Positions 42,900-51,980 of a stretch of 64,000 nt of DNA are shown one piece after another (the stretch's first letter is position 1; every line of letters begins with the position of its first letter). The stretch lies in assembly GCF_001754075.1 (NCBI RefSeq), contig NZ_MIEH01000018.1, positions 434,001 to 498,000 of the forward strand, written 5' to 3'. The notes beneath the pieces were generated by a model. That model worked only from the letters and a program-made list of their open reading frames with translations, did no database searches and was not told where the DNA came from. The position numbers were made by a program, and so were the translations under genes. Origin of the DNA: Merdimonas faecis. Lineage in GTDB: Bacteria; Bacillota; Clostridia; Lachnospirales; Lachnospiraceae.

Positions 42900-44309
42900 T
42901 TACTTTTTTTGTGCAAATTCACTATTTTTACCTGGTAAGAAATTATTGAAATAATCGTCATGCACTTTCTTGATCATACCGCTCAGAGCCAGAAGGCCGA
43001 TGATATTCGGAACTACCATCAGGCTGTTGAAGCAGTCTGCCATATTCCACACCAGATCCACCTGTGCCAAAGATCCCAGGAACACGCAGATACATACCAG
43101 TGCGGAATAAACCGGCACTGCCTTTGAGCCAAACAGATACTTGATATTTGCCTGACCAAAGAAATACCATCCAACGATTGTAGAAAATGCAAAGAAAAAC
43201 ATACAGATCGCAATAAATATCTCTCCGAATTTTCCGTAAACCAGAGAATAAGCAAACTGACTTAATTCTGCCCCTGTATATCCGCCTTCTACAACACTGT
43301 AGGATTCCGGAAGGGCTCTGGTCGTTACGATGACAAGTGCTGTCATGGTCAGAACTACGAACGTATCAATGAAAACGCCAATCATAGCTGCGTGTCCCTG
43401 CTCTACCGGATGGTCTACCTTTGCCACCGCGTGTGCGTGAGGCGTGGATCCCATACCCGCTTCATTGGAGAACAGACCTCTTGCCACACCCTTGGTCAAT
43501 GCCAGCTTGATCGTTGCTCCGATCGCTCCTCCGGCAATCGCGCTTGGTGCAAATGCCCCTACGAAAATCTCATAAAAGGCAAGCGGGATATTTCTCCAGT
43601 TGCAGATGATCACGACCAGCGATCCCACAATATAGAGACCTGCCATCAGAGGAACGATGGTCTCTGTTACCTTTGCAATACGCTTCATTCCGCCTGAAAA
43701 GACCGCAATTGAAAGTACAGCTACGATCAGCCCCATGATCCACTGCGGAATACCAAACGCCGTGTGGAAGGAAGCGGCGATCGAGTTGGACTGCACCGCA
43801 TTTCCCATAAAGCCGAGAGCGAAGATCAAAAGCACGGCAAAAATACCTGCCAGCACTTTTCCAAACGCTCCCTTGAATGCAGCGCGGATGTAGTATACAG
43901 GTCCTCCGGTTACTACGCCGTCATCACCAATCTGTTTATACTTCTGCGCCATCAATGCCTCGGCATAGATCGTAGACATTCCCAGAAACGCAGCCACCCA
44001 CATCCAGAAAATGGCTCCCGGGCCGCCGATCGCGATCGCTGTCGCCGCTCCGGCGATATTTCCGGTTCCTACCTGAGCGGCAATCGCGGTTGCCAGTGCC
44101 TGGAACGAACTCATACCGTCGTTTCCCGCCTCGCCCTTTTTGCCAAAGAGGCCTCCGAAAACCTGCTTGATTCCCCTCTTGAAACCGCGGACCTGAATAA
44201 ATTTCAGCCGGAAGGAAAACCAGATGCCAGCGCCTAAAAGCGCAATGATCAGCACAATATTGGACATATAATCCTGAATCGTCAGTACAATATTATTTAA
44301 TGTTTCCAT
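42900..44309 (-). CDS. Sodium:alanine/glycine symporter (AGCS family)
   Basis: Membrane importer of alanine or glycine driven by sodium. It is 469 residues with about ten hydrophobic helices. AGCS signatures are visible: RGFKRGIKQVFGGLFGKKG, then SFQALATAIAAQVGTGNIAGAATAIA and GLFSNEAGMGSTPHAHAVA. It lies directly upstream of the glycine riboswitch and grd genes on the same strand, so glycine is a likely substrate. It is not itself behind a riboswitch that I can see, and there is no clear terminator after it. A cytoplasmic C-terminal tail is short. Confidence 0.93.
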   Translation of the reverse strand: METLNNIVLTIQDYMSNIVLIIALLGAGIWFSFRLKFIQVRGFKRGIKQVFGGLFGKKGEAGNDGMSSFQALATAIAAQVGTGNIAGAATAIAIGGPGAIFWMWVAAFLGMSTIYAEALMAQKYKQIGDDGVVTGGPVYYIRAAFKGAFGKVLAGIFAVLLIFALGFMGNAVQSNSIAASFHTAFGIPQWIMGLIVAVLSIAVFSGGMKRIAKVTETIVPLMAGLYIVGSLVVIICNWRNIPLAFYEIFVGAFAPSAIAGGAIGATIKLALTKGVARGLFSNEAGMGSTPHAHAVAKVDHPVEQGHAAMIGVFIDTFVVLTMTALVIVTTRALPESYSVVEGGYTGAELSQFAYSLVYGKFGEIFIAICMFFFAFSTIVGWYFFGQANIKYLFGSKAVPVYSALVCICVFLGSLAQVDLVWNMADCFNSLMVVPNIIGLLALSGMIKKVHDDYFNNFLPGKNSEFAQKK

Positions 44310-44452
44310 TAAACTCCTCCTCTCTTATAGATACTTTAGATAGCTTTATACGTCCTGTTTATCATACCACTTTGATATTTTTTTCTCAATCTTTCTCCTG
44401 CAGGTAAAAATTTTTCGGCACTTTTCCCTCTTTTGCTCAATATGACACACAT

Positions 44453-44491
44453 AAAAAAACAGCGGACCCCTGTAAATCCGCCGTTTTTTTT
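44453..44491. terminator. Terminator after purB
   Basis: Arms ACAGCGGA and TCCGCCGT (one G-U) with T-tracts on both strands, so it could work in both directions. It ends the purF-purB unit before the symporter. Confidence 0.85.
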
Positions 44492-44561
44492 CTTCAAAAA
44501 TTACTTGACATTTTCATTTTTGGTAATACTGCTAATTTTTTGTTTATTTTATTAACATCGT

Positions 44562-45995
44562 CTAAACATTGATCTCTGCCTTGATCCCCAGCAGATCCTT
44601 ATTCTTCTCCAGTAAAGGACGGATTACCTGATTGAGATAATTCTCTACCTGGATCGGAGCCCGTCCCACATATTTAGACGGATCCATTGTGCTCTTCAGT
44701 TCCTCTTCACTTAAGTTAAAGGCCGGATCTTTTGCAATCAGCTCCAGCAGATTATTGTCCAGACCCTTTTCTTTTACATTGCGTCCTGCTTCCATGGACA
44801 GCTCGCGGATCCTCTCATGCAGCTCCTGGCGGTCTCCGCCTGCTTTTACCGCATCCATCATGATATTTTCTGTAGCCATAAACGGCAGCTCACTCATCAG
44901 CCGTTTTTCAATGACCTTCGGATAAACAACAAGCCCGTCTACTACATTCAGGCAAAGATCCAGGATGCCGTCTATGGCCAGGAATCCCTCCGGAACGCTC
45001 AAACGTTTATTTGCGGAATCATCCAGAGTACGCTCAAACCACTGGGTCGCTGAGGTGATCGCCGGATTCAGGGCATCGATCATCACATATCTGGAAAGTG
45101 AGGCAATCCTCTCACTGCGCATAGGATTTCTCTTATACGCCATTGCAGAGGAGCCGATCTGTGTCTTTTCAAAAGGCTCTTCTACCTCTTTCAAATGCTG
45201 CAGAAGACGGATGTCATTTGACATCTTGTGAGCGCTGGCTGCAATACCTGCCAGCACATTCAGCACCCGGGTATCTACTTTTCTGGAATAAGTCTGTCCC
45301 GATACCGGATAGCATGCTTCAAAGCCCATTTTCTCTGCAATCATAGGATCGATCTTGTCAATCGTTTCCTGATCTCCATCAAAGAGCTCCAGGAAGCTGG
45401 CCTGGGTACCTGTAGTACCCTTGGATCCCAGAAGCTTCAGGGTGCTCTTTACATACTCCAGATCCTCCAGGTCCATCTCAAACTCCTGCATCCAGAGTGT
45501 GGCTCTCTTCCCTACCGTTGTCGGCTGCGCCGGCTGGAAATGGGTAAACGCAAGTGTGGGCAGGTCTTTGTATTTATCTGCAAATCCTGCCAGCTCAGAG
45601 ATCACATTGACCAGCTTTTTACGCACGATGTCCAGAGCTTCTGACATCAGGATCATATCCGTATTATCTCCCACATAACAGGATGTTGCTCCCAGATGGA
45701 TAATCCCTTTTGCCTTCGGGCACTGCTGTCCATAAGCGTATACATGAGACATGACGTCGTGACGCACAACCTTTTCCCGTTCTTTCGCCACGTCATAGTT
45801 AATGTCCTCTGCGTGCGCCTTTAATTCCTCAATCTGCTCCTCCGTGATCGGAAGCCCCAGCTCCTTTTCTGTCTCTGCAAGTGCGATCCAGAGTCTTCTC
45901 CATGTACGGAACTTCTTATCCGGTGAAAAAATATACTGCATCTCCTTACTTGCATAGCGCTCTGAAAGCGGGCTCTGATATCTGTCGTTTGCCAT
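44562..45995 (-). CDS. purB: Adenylosuccinate lyase
   Basis: Cleaves SAICAR to AICAR and adenylosuccinate to AMP, both with fumarate release. I start it at [16 protein letters not shown] (45995), 477 residues, behind AAAGGAG; a longer frame reaches into purF. Family signatures: [34 protein letters not shown], and [17 protein letters not shown] with the catalytic Ser loop. It follows purF by 28 bases, so purine synthesis genes are cotranscribed. A good terminator lies downstream. Nothing unusual. Confidence 0.96.
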   Translation of the reverse strand: MANDRYQSPLSERYASKEMQYIFSPDKKFRTWRRLWIALAETEKELGLPITEEQIEELKAHAEDINYDVAKEREKVVRHDVMSHVYAYGQQCPKAKGIIHLGATSCYVGDNTDMILMSEALDIVRKKLVNVISELAGFADKYKDLPTLAFTHFQPAQPTTVGKRATLWMQEFEMDLEDLEYVKSTLKLLGSKGTTGTQASFLELFDGDQETIDKIDPMIAEKMGFEACYPVSGQTYSRKVDTRVLNVLAGIAASAHKMSNDIRLLQHLKEVEEPFEKTQIGSSAMAYKRNPMRSERIASLSRYVMIDALNPAITSATQWFERTLDDSANKRLSVPEGFLAIDGILDLCLNVVDGLVVYPKVIEKRLMSELPFMATENIMMDAVKAGGDRQELHERIRELSMEAGRNVKEKGLDNNLLELIAKDPAFNLSEEELKSTMDPSKYVGRAPIQVENYLNQVIRPLLEKNKDLLGIKAEINV

Positions 45996-46023
45996 TTGAT
46001 TTTCTCCTTTATCCTTAATCATA

Positions 46024-47451
46024 TTATTCAAATGCATGAGAGATATCTTTTCCCGGCACTTCCATCGGATAATTTCCGGAAAAGCAGGCATCACAATAGC
46101 CCAGATCCCCCACCATTTCTTTTAATTTCTCGATCTTCATATATCCCAGAGAATCCGCACCGATCAGCTCGCGGATCTCTTCTGTCGTATGGGAGTGTGC
46201 GATCAGCTGCTCATTAGAAGGCACATCTGTTCCAAAATAACAGGGATGCAGGAATGGCGGCGAACTGATCCTTACATGTACTTCCTTCGCCCCTGCCTTT
46301 TTCAGCATCCGGATAATATTCGCACAGGTTGTACCCCGCACGATCGAATCGTCTACCATCACGATCCTCTTTCCTCTTACTACTTCTTCGATAACGTTCA
46401 GCTTGATCTTTACGCTGGATTCCCGCTGACTCTGCTTAGGCTTGATAAAGGTCCTTCCCACATAGCTGTTCTTATGAAAAGCCATTCCATAAGGAATACC
46501 AGAATACTCTGAATATCCTTTCGCCGCCACCAGACCGGAATCCGGCACTCCCGCTACCAGATCTGCCTCCACGGGATAGGACTGCGCCAGCGCCCTGCCG
46601 GCCACGATCCTGGCATGGTAAACATTCACCTCATCGATCACACTGTCCATACGGGCAAAATAGATATATTCAAAAATACATCTGGCCTGTCTGTCCGGCG
46701 CGATCGCCATAGAAAGATCTGAAGAGATCCCCTCTTTGGTGATGCTGACAATCTCTCCGGGCCTGACATCCCGGATAAATTCCGCTCCCACCGCGGCAAT
46801 GGCACAGCTTTCTGAAGCCAGGAAATACGTGTGATCGCGCTTTCCGATACACAAAGGCTTCAGCCCGAACGGATCCCTTGCACCGATCAGCTTTCTTGGT
46901 GACCCCACCACCAGAGCATAGGCGCCCTTGATCTTTTTCATCGCATTCTTTACGGCATTTTCCACATCTTTTGTACGCAGCCGCTCTCTTGCAATATGAT
47001 AGGCGATGACCTCCGAATCGATCGTTGTCTGGAAAATAGCCCCTGTATATTCCAGTTCATGCCGGAGCTCTACCGCATTGGTCAGATTCCCGTTGTGCGC
47101 GATAGCCAGCGTTCCTTTCACATAATTTAAGACCAGCGGCATGGCGTTTTCCGCCCGGGTGCCTCCGGCCGTAGAATACCGTACATGGCCGACGCCAAGA
47201 TTCCCCTTCAGAGCCGCAAGAGACTCCTCGTCGAACACCTCATTAACAAGCCCCAGCCCTTTCCGGGAATGTACCTTTCGTTCCCCATTGGTATCTGTCA
47301 CTGCAATGCCGCAGCTTTCCTGTCCCCGGTGCTGCAGTGCAAACAGTCCGTAGTATACTGATGGTGCCACATCACCCCCATCCATATCATAAGCACCAAA
47401 TACGCCGCATTCCTCTCCCATACCAGTTGTTACTTTTTCAAATTCGTCCAT
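46024..47451 (-). CDS. purF: Amidophosphoribosyltransferase
   Basis: First committed step of purine synthesis: glutamine and PRPP to phosphoribosylamine. It is 475 residues. The N-terminal nucleophile is Cys15 after a short propeptide ([12 protein letters not shown]), as in the iron-sulfur Bacillus-type enzyme. The glutaminase core [13 protein letters not shown] and [12 protein letters not shown], and the PRPP loop [18 protein letters not shown], are clear. Late Cys residues ([19 protein letters not shown]) are consistent with a 4Fe-4S cluster. It has its own promoter lying within a hairpin at 47516-47557. Confidence 0.97.
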   Translation of the reverse strand: MDEFEKVTTGMGEECGVFGAYDMDGGDVAPSVYYGLFALQHRGQESCGIAVTDTNGERKVHSRKGLGLVNEVFDEESLAALKGNLGVGHVRYSTAGGTRAENAMPLVLNYVKGTLAIAHNGNLTNAVELRHELEYTGAIFQTTIDSEVIAYHIARERLRTKDVENAVKNAMKKIKGAYALVVGSPRKLIGARDPFGLKPLCIGKRDHTYFLASESCAIAAVGAEFIRDVRPGEIVSITKEGISSDLSMAIAPDRQARCIFEYIYFARMDSVIDEVNVYHARIVAGRALAQSYPVEADLVAGVPDSGLVAAKGYSEYSGIPYGMAFHKNSYVGRTFIKPKQSQRESSVKIKLNVIEEVVRGKRIVMVDDSIVRGTTCANIIRMLKKAGAKEVHVRISSPPFLHPCYFGTDVPSNEQLIAHSHTTEEIRELIGADSLGYMKIEKLKEMVGDLGYCDACFSGNYPMEVPGKDISHAFE

Positions 47452-47515
47452 GAATGCAACTCCTTATTTTCATTTTCAAAGATAGACCGCCTTTCTCCGG
47501 ACAGTTCTCAACGAT

Positions 47516-47557
47516 AGTATAATACAAGGCAGAAGGAAAAGCAACATTCCTTCTGCC
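47516..47557 (-). promoter_or_regulatory. purF promoter embedded in a hairpin
   Basis: Minus-strand TTGCTT (47539-47544), 17 bases, TATACT (47516-47521). The -35 lies in the loop of a hairpin with 11-bp arms (47528-47538 and 47547-47557, GGCAGAAGGAA type), which also looks like the end signal of the upstream ABC operon though its T-tract is poor. Confidence 0.6.
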
Positions 47558-47565
47558 TCTACACA

Positions 47566-48252
47566 TCAGGGTTCCCGAAACTTGCCTAAGAATTCCTGGA
47601 TCCTTGCATTTGAGGATCCGAATACATCTTCCGGTTTCCCTTCTACTTCAATATACCCCTGATCCATAAAAATAATACGGTCAGATACCTGTTTTGCAAA
47701 ATTCATCTCATGGGTCACGATCACCATAGTCATATGTTCCATGGCAAGTCCTTTGATGACCCGCAGGATCTCGCCGGTCAGCTCCGGATCAAGCGCCGAG
47801 GTCGGCTCATCAAAAAACAGGATATCCGGATTCATGGCAAGTGCCCTGGCAATAGACACTCTCTGCTGCTGTCCGCCGGAAAGCTGGTAGGGATAAGCCT
47901 GCTCTTTATCCGAAAGCCCCATCTTGGCAAGCAGTTCCCGCGCCTCCTGATATACCTCGTCTTTCTTCCTTTTCTGTACCCGAAGCGGTGCATCCGTAAT
48001 ATTTTTCATAACGGAATAGTGGGGAAAAAGATTAAAGTTCTGGAACACCAGGCCAAAGGTTCCATCATAATGTATCTCGCCGGAATCCGGCTTTTCCAGG
48101 TCTGTCGCGCACCGAAGCAGCGTGGATTTCCCGGAGCCCGAGGGCCCTATGATCCCTAACACCTCTCCCTTCTCCACAGTAAGCGAAATATCCTTTAACA
48201 CTTCTGTCCCGTCAAAACTCTTCTTGATATTTCTCATCTCAAGCAGACTCAT
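47566..48252 (-). CDS. Amino acid ABC transporter, ATP-binding protein
   Basis: ATPase of a polar amino acid importer (GlnQ/HisP type). It is 228 residues. Walker [18 protein letters not shown]-loop [17 protein letters not shown], signature [15 protein letters not shown], Walker [15 protein letters not shown] and the switch His in [10 protein letters not shown] are all intact. It is about 12-15 residues shorter than most relatives between the GEI strand and the Q-loop ([12 protein letters not shown]), so a surface loop is missing. It is the last of three genes, after permease and binding protein. Substrate unknown. Confidence 0.94.
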   Translation of the reverse strand: MSLLEMRNIKKSFDGTEVLKDISLTVEKGEVLGIIGPSGSGKSTLLRCATDLEKPDSGEIHYDGTFGLVFQNFNLFPHYSVMKNITDAPLRVQKRKKDEVYQEARELLAKMGLSDKEQAYPYQLSGGQQQRVSIARALAMNPDILFFDEPTSALDPELTGEILRVIKGLAMEHMTMVIVTHEMNFAKQVSDRIIFMDQGYIEVEGKPEDVFGSSNARIQEFLGKFREP

Positions 48253-48262
48253 GGCTCTCCTC

Positions 48263-48913
48263 CTAACGATAATAATTCAGCTTTTTCTCGATGCGCTCCA
48301 TCACAAACGCCACGATAAAGTTGAACACGTAATAGAAAACACCTGCAAATACCAGCGGCAGCAGAGATGTCTGTGACGCGGTCAATGCTTTTGCCACCGT
48401 AAACATTTCCATGACGCCAATCGTAAACGCCAGAGACGTATCCTTTACCAGGGTAATCGTCTCATTGGTGACAGACGGCAGAATCCGTTTGATTACCTGG
48501 GGAAGGATGATCCTGAAAAAAGTCTGTCCCCGGCTGTAACCCAGGATCTTTGCCGCCTCATACTGTCCCTGAGGCATGGACTCAATGCCCCCTCGATAGA
48601 TCTCCGCAAAATATGCCGCATAGTTCAGAACAAAGCCGATTGCTACCGCCATATTTTTCCATCCTGGTGTATTGGGAATCCCCAGTCCATAATAAGGGCC
48701 AAAATTAATTGCGATCAGCTGCAGCATCAGAGGCGTACCGCGCATGATTGAAATATACACCTTTACGATGGTGCGGATCACAATATTCTTTGACATTCTG
48801 CCAAAGGAAACCAAAAGCCCCAATGGCAGAGAAAACACGAGCGTCACTGCAAAAATCGCCACGGACACCCACATTCCTTCCGCCAGTTTGCCAAGCATAA
48901 CCGAAATTGCCAT
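48263..48913 (-). CDS. Amino acid ABC transporter, permease
   Basis: Inner-membrane subunit of the HisMQ/GlnP family. It is 216 residues with about five helices. The EAA loop that contacts the ATPase is visible: [22 protein letters not shown]. The N-terminal [22 protein letters not shown] and the [18 protein letters not shown] stretch are typical. It lies 10 bases before the ATPase and 69 bases after the binding protein. Only one permease gene is present, so it likely works as a homodimer. Confidence 0.94.
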   Translation of the reverse strand: MAISVMLGKLAEGMWVSVAIFAVTLVFSLPLGLLVSFGRMSKNIVIRTIVKVYISIMRGTPLMLQLIAINFGPYYGLGIPNTPGWKNMAVAIGFVLNYAAYFAEIYRGGIESMPQGQYEAAKILGYSRGQTFFRIILPQVIKRILPSVTNETITLVKDTSLAFTIGVMEMFTVAKALTASQTSLLPLVFAGVFYYVFNFIVAFVMERIEKKLNYYR

Positions 48914-48982
48914 ATCTATTCCTCTTTCCCGTACAAAAGGGCCGTCCCGGATGGACAGCCCCCGATTCCAAAACTTTCTTTA

Positions 48983-49828
48983 TTATTTTCCGATCGTGGT
49001 GATATCTTCTCCAAACCATTTGGTGGAAATCTCTGCCATGGTCCCGTCTTCCGCCATTTCTTCCAGAGTCTGCTGCACGGTGTCCCTTAACGCTTCATTT
49101 CCCTTTGCAAAGCCGATTCCGTATTCCTCTGTCGCAATTGACTCATCAAGGATCGTAAAGTCCGCATTTCTGGACTCGATCTGATAGCTGGCCACTACGA
49201 TGTCCATAGCAACCGCATCTACAGCTCCGGACTCCAGATCCATAAATCCGGTATCATAGTCGGGCACCACCTGCAGGTTCCCAAAGGTTCCGGCAAGCTC
49301 TGCATTTTCCTCCAGTGCTGCCTGTGCCGAAGATTCTGTCTGCACATCTACGATCTTTCCGGCCAGATCATCCAGAGATTCGATGCCGGAATCTGCTCTT
49401 ACTACAAATACCTGCTGGTTGTCCAGATAAGGCTCTGACCACGTATAATCATCTTCACGTCCGGTCATTGTAAAGCCGTTCCATATACAGTCGATCTCTC
49501 CGGAATTCAATGTGGCATCCTTTGTCTCCCAGGCAATAGGCTGTGCTACAAATTCCCAGCCCTGCCGGTCACAGACCTCCTGCGCCAGCTCCAGGTCAAA
49601 TCCGGTATATTCTCCGTCATCTCCCACAAATCCCATCGGCGGGAAATTCTGGTCAAATCCGACCGTAAATGTATCTCCCTCCTGTTTCTCTTCAAACGTA
49701 GCTGTCTCTTCAGATGCACTGCCGCTGTCTTCTGAACTGCCAGCGCTGTCTTCCTGGCCGCCGCACCCTGCCATCAGCGCTGTAGACGCCATCATCAGGG
49801 CAAGGATCATTGCAAGTCTCTTTTTCAT
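48983..49828 (-). CDS. Amino acid ABC transporter, substrate-binding lipoprotein
   Basis: Extracytoplasmic binding protein of the type-3 (GlnH-like) family. I start it at MKKRLAMILALMMASTALM (49828), 281 residues, behind AGGAAAAGG; an upstream ATG at 49876 lacks a signal start. Lipobox LMAGC places the lipid anchor at about Cys21. Binding-fold landmarks: TVGFDQNFPPMGFVGDDGEYTG, FDLELAQEVCDRQGWEF, and DCIWNGFTMTGREDDYTWS. The ligand side chain cannot be read from the sequence. A transcription start may lie in the AT-rich 49877-49927 gap. Confidence 0.93.
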   Translation of the reverse strand: MKKRLAMILALMMASTALMAGCGGQEDSAGSSEDSGSASEETATFEEKQEGDTFTVGFDQNFPPMGFVGDDGEYTGFDLELAQEVCDRQGWEFVAQPIAWETKDATLNSGEIDCIWNGFTMTGREDDYTWSEPYLDNQQVFVVRADSGIESLDDLAGKIVDVQTESSAQAALEENAELAGTFGNLQVVPDYDTGFMDLESGAVDAVAMDIVVASYQIESRNADFTILDESIATEEYGIGFAKGNEALRDTVQQTLEEMAEDGTMAEISTKWFGEDITTIGK

Positions 49829-49927
49829 ATCCTTTTCCTCCTCGTCTTTCCACGCGGAAAACAGCCAGGATTTCAAACATCATTTTGCTATCAATTGACT
49901 ACTTTACCACGCTAAATCGTTGTTATT

Positions 49928-50710
49928 TTAGCATATTCCGGTATTTTTGTCAATCCTTCGGTACTCCTTTTTCCATTGTTCCAGCTTCTTTTCAGGCAGA
50001 TCCGGGTCAATTTCACGCCGCACTTCACGGATACTTTCTTTGATCTGAGGATCCATACTGAGAAAAGCCGGATTCCCGGACAACATCTTCACATACTTCT
50101 CCTCCGGCATCGCACGCCTGCAGCAGTACAGATATGCCTTCAGCATTTCCGGCTCTTCACAGATCTCATAGGCTGCTTCATACATTTTTGAAGCCTCCTC
50201 ATACAAAAACAGGCGCCCGTAGGCCGCCCCCAGGCTTGCATATACCTTTCCATAAAACTTCTTATCTACAGAATCATCTCTTTCCCCGCCGACGATCGCC
50301 TGATACACCAGTACCGCCGACTCATACTCCCTGCTCTGCATCAGGCTGTCCGCCTTGTGCTTGGCCCTTTCAACATCCTTCTGGTTCTGAAGGCGCTCCA
50401 GGATATTCTGGATCCGGTTGATATCTGACTGGGCATAGATGGTAGATTCCCTTAAAATCGTCAGGATAAACTGTTCCATGGAGCAGTTCTTCCTAAGCTC
50501 CGCTTTCAGATGCTCCGAAAGCTCCTCCATTTCCAGCTCTCTTCCGATCCAGTCGCACAGCTGATAATTGATGATTGTATAATCGATCAGATACAGATTG
50601 TTGCAGATATAATAGCAGAGCTCCTCGATGGTATAAATCTTCATATGAACCCTGGATATCACATAGGGTTGTTTTGCTCTTTTTTTATGACATAGAATTA
50701 AACTGCCCAT
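49928..50710 (-). CDS. TPR-type protein of the DUF5717/DUF5716 locus
   Basis: Not recognised as a named family. It is 260 residues and mostly helical. Helical pairs in the middle (KADSLMQSREYESAVLVYQAI, YGKVYASLGAAYGRLFLYEEASKMYEAAYEI) have the spacing of two to three TPR units. The N-terminal part (IYTIEELCYYICNNLYLIDYTI) is hydrophobic and probably packs against a partner. There is no signal peptide or membrane helix. The start at 50710 has AGGAGG six bases upstream and overlaps the end of the DUF5716 gene by 26 bases; the ATG at 50644 is an alternative with a weaker site. Tight overlap suggests a complex with the two upstream products. Confidence 0.75.
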   Translation of the reverse strand: MGSLILCHKKRAKQPYVISRVHMKIYTIEELCYYICNNLYLIDYTIINYQLCDWIGRELEMEELSEHLKAELRKNCSMEQFILTILRESTIYAQSDINRIQNILERLQNQKDVERAKHKADSLMQSREYESAVLVYQAIVGGERDDSVDKKFYGKVYASLGAAYGRLFLYEEASKMYEAAYEICEEPEMLKAYLYCCRRAMPEEKYVKMLSGNPAFLSMDPQIKESIREVRREIDPDLPEKKLEQWKKEYRRIDKNTGIC

Positions 50711-51968
50711 GGATACCTCCTAATTTTAATATCTTTTCCGCACAGAAGTCCGTAGCCGGGAAAAATTCACCGAACCCCACATCCTTGAATGTCAGGCGGC
50801 ACGTTCTCTCATCCAGAAACATGACATCAATCTGGATCCTGAGAGAATAATCCCTGCGCTCCGGCAGCCCCTTCAAAGAAACAGTTTCCACCTGCAGCTC
50901 TTCTCCTGCCAGGGTTTCCACATGGATCTCAATGTCTGAGGTATCCTCCAGGATCACCTCCCACTGACCGTCCGCTTCGTACCAGTGCGTTCCCCAGGAC
51001 ACGATGGGATGCCAGCCTTCCTGCCCGTTCACTCTCATCCTGAGGCAGATCTGTTCCGTCATCTTTGTCTCATCCAGATATACCGGTCCCTCATCGTAGG
51101 AGAATACCTTACGCATAGAAGTATAGCAGGCCCCTTTGCTGTACAGGTTATTCCCGAGAAAAGCTCTCCTGCCGTTGCAGAGCACCTTCAGTGAATTGGG
51201 ATACCAGTTGTTTTCAAATCCCTCTCCGGTCAGATATACGGAAGAAACCACCTTTTTCTCAAAAACATTCTGGATAAAAGACTTGAACTGCTCGTCCGCA
51301 TCTTTTGCTTTGTCTACATTCAGCACCGGATAGATTGCTTCCAGCTCCTTCATCTTAGCGCTTGCCACCTCATCTACCGTCACGAACATATCCTTGCCCC
51401 GTCCGGTGATAGTATTCAGCTTCCGCAGCATATAGGCCCGGATTTCCTGCGCGTCGCAGTAAAATAATGCAGACTCGTACTGCCACAGCTCTTTAGGCTG
51501 ATAAAACATATACTGGCAGAAGCTTTCCTTATAATCCTGTACATTCACACATTCCTTCGGCACGCCTGCAAAGCTTCCGATTCCCTTCAGCATCTTAGAT
51601 ACGTCAATATCCGTGTAAGGCACCGCAAACGTAATCTGGCTGATCTCCTCAAAGTCCTGGAGCGTCAGGCTGACAAACTTTGCCAGAAGCCAGACCGCAT
51701 CATGATTTTTCCCTCCGATGCGGACCTTTTCCCGACGCATGGCTCTTTGAAACAGATCGGTGACCACCTCTCCCTCACGGATCACCAAAAGCTTCTTTGC
51801 CTCTTTCCCAAAGACCCAGCGCTCCTTATAATACCCAAGAAGCAGCGGAATCTGATAGTTATCTACCGCTGTCTCCAGAGTATCCGGCTCTTCCTTTCTC
51901 TCATCATAATAGCTGATCTGGCAGCTCTTTTCATTGAGATCATACCCCAGTATACTTCCCCTTTGCAT
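50685..51968 (-). CDS. DUF5716 protein, degenerate Hsp70/actin-like
   Basis: Conserved protein of unknown function, 427 residues from the ATG at 51968 (MQRGSILGYDLNEKS), chosen because AGGAGG is eight bases upstream. The start resembles the first phosphate loop of Hsp70/actin folds (ILGYDLNEKSCQISYYD). A mid-region ALFYCDAQEIRAYML sits where the second phosphate loop would be but lacks the Gly run. VVSSVYLTGEGFENNW and YSKGACYTSMRKVF look like the adenosine region. So the fold may be kept while ATP hydrolysis is lost. The C-terminal about 120 residues are beta-rich (WEVILEDTSDIEIHVETL). It is packed between the giant DUF5717 gene and the TPR gene. Confidence 0.72.
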   Translation of the reverse strand: MQRGSILGYDLNEKSCQISYYDERKEEPDTLETAVDNYQIPLLLGYYKERWVFGKEAKKLLVIREGEVVTDLFQRAMRREKVRIGGKNHDAVWLLAKFVSLTLQDFEEISQITFAVPYTDIDVSKMLKGIGSFAGVPKECVNVQDYKESFCQYMFYQPKELWQYESALFYCDAQEIRAYMLRKLNTITGRGKDMFVTVDEVASAKMKELEAIYPVLNVDKAKDADEQFKSFIQNVFEKKVVSSVYLTGEGFENNWYPNSLKVLCNGRRAFLGNNLYSKGACYTSMRKVFSYDEGPVYLDETKMTEQICLRMRVNGQEGWHPIVSWGTHWYEADGQWEVILEDTSDIEIHVETLAGEELQVETVSLKGLPERRDYSLRIQIDVMFLDERTCRLTFKDVGFGEFFPATDFCAEKILKLGGIHGQFNSMS

Positions 51969-51980
51969 GAACATTTCCTC

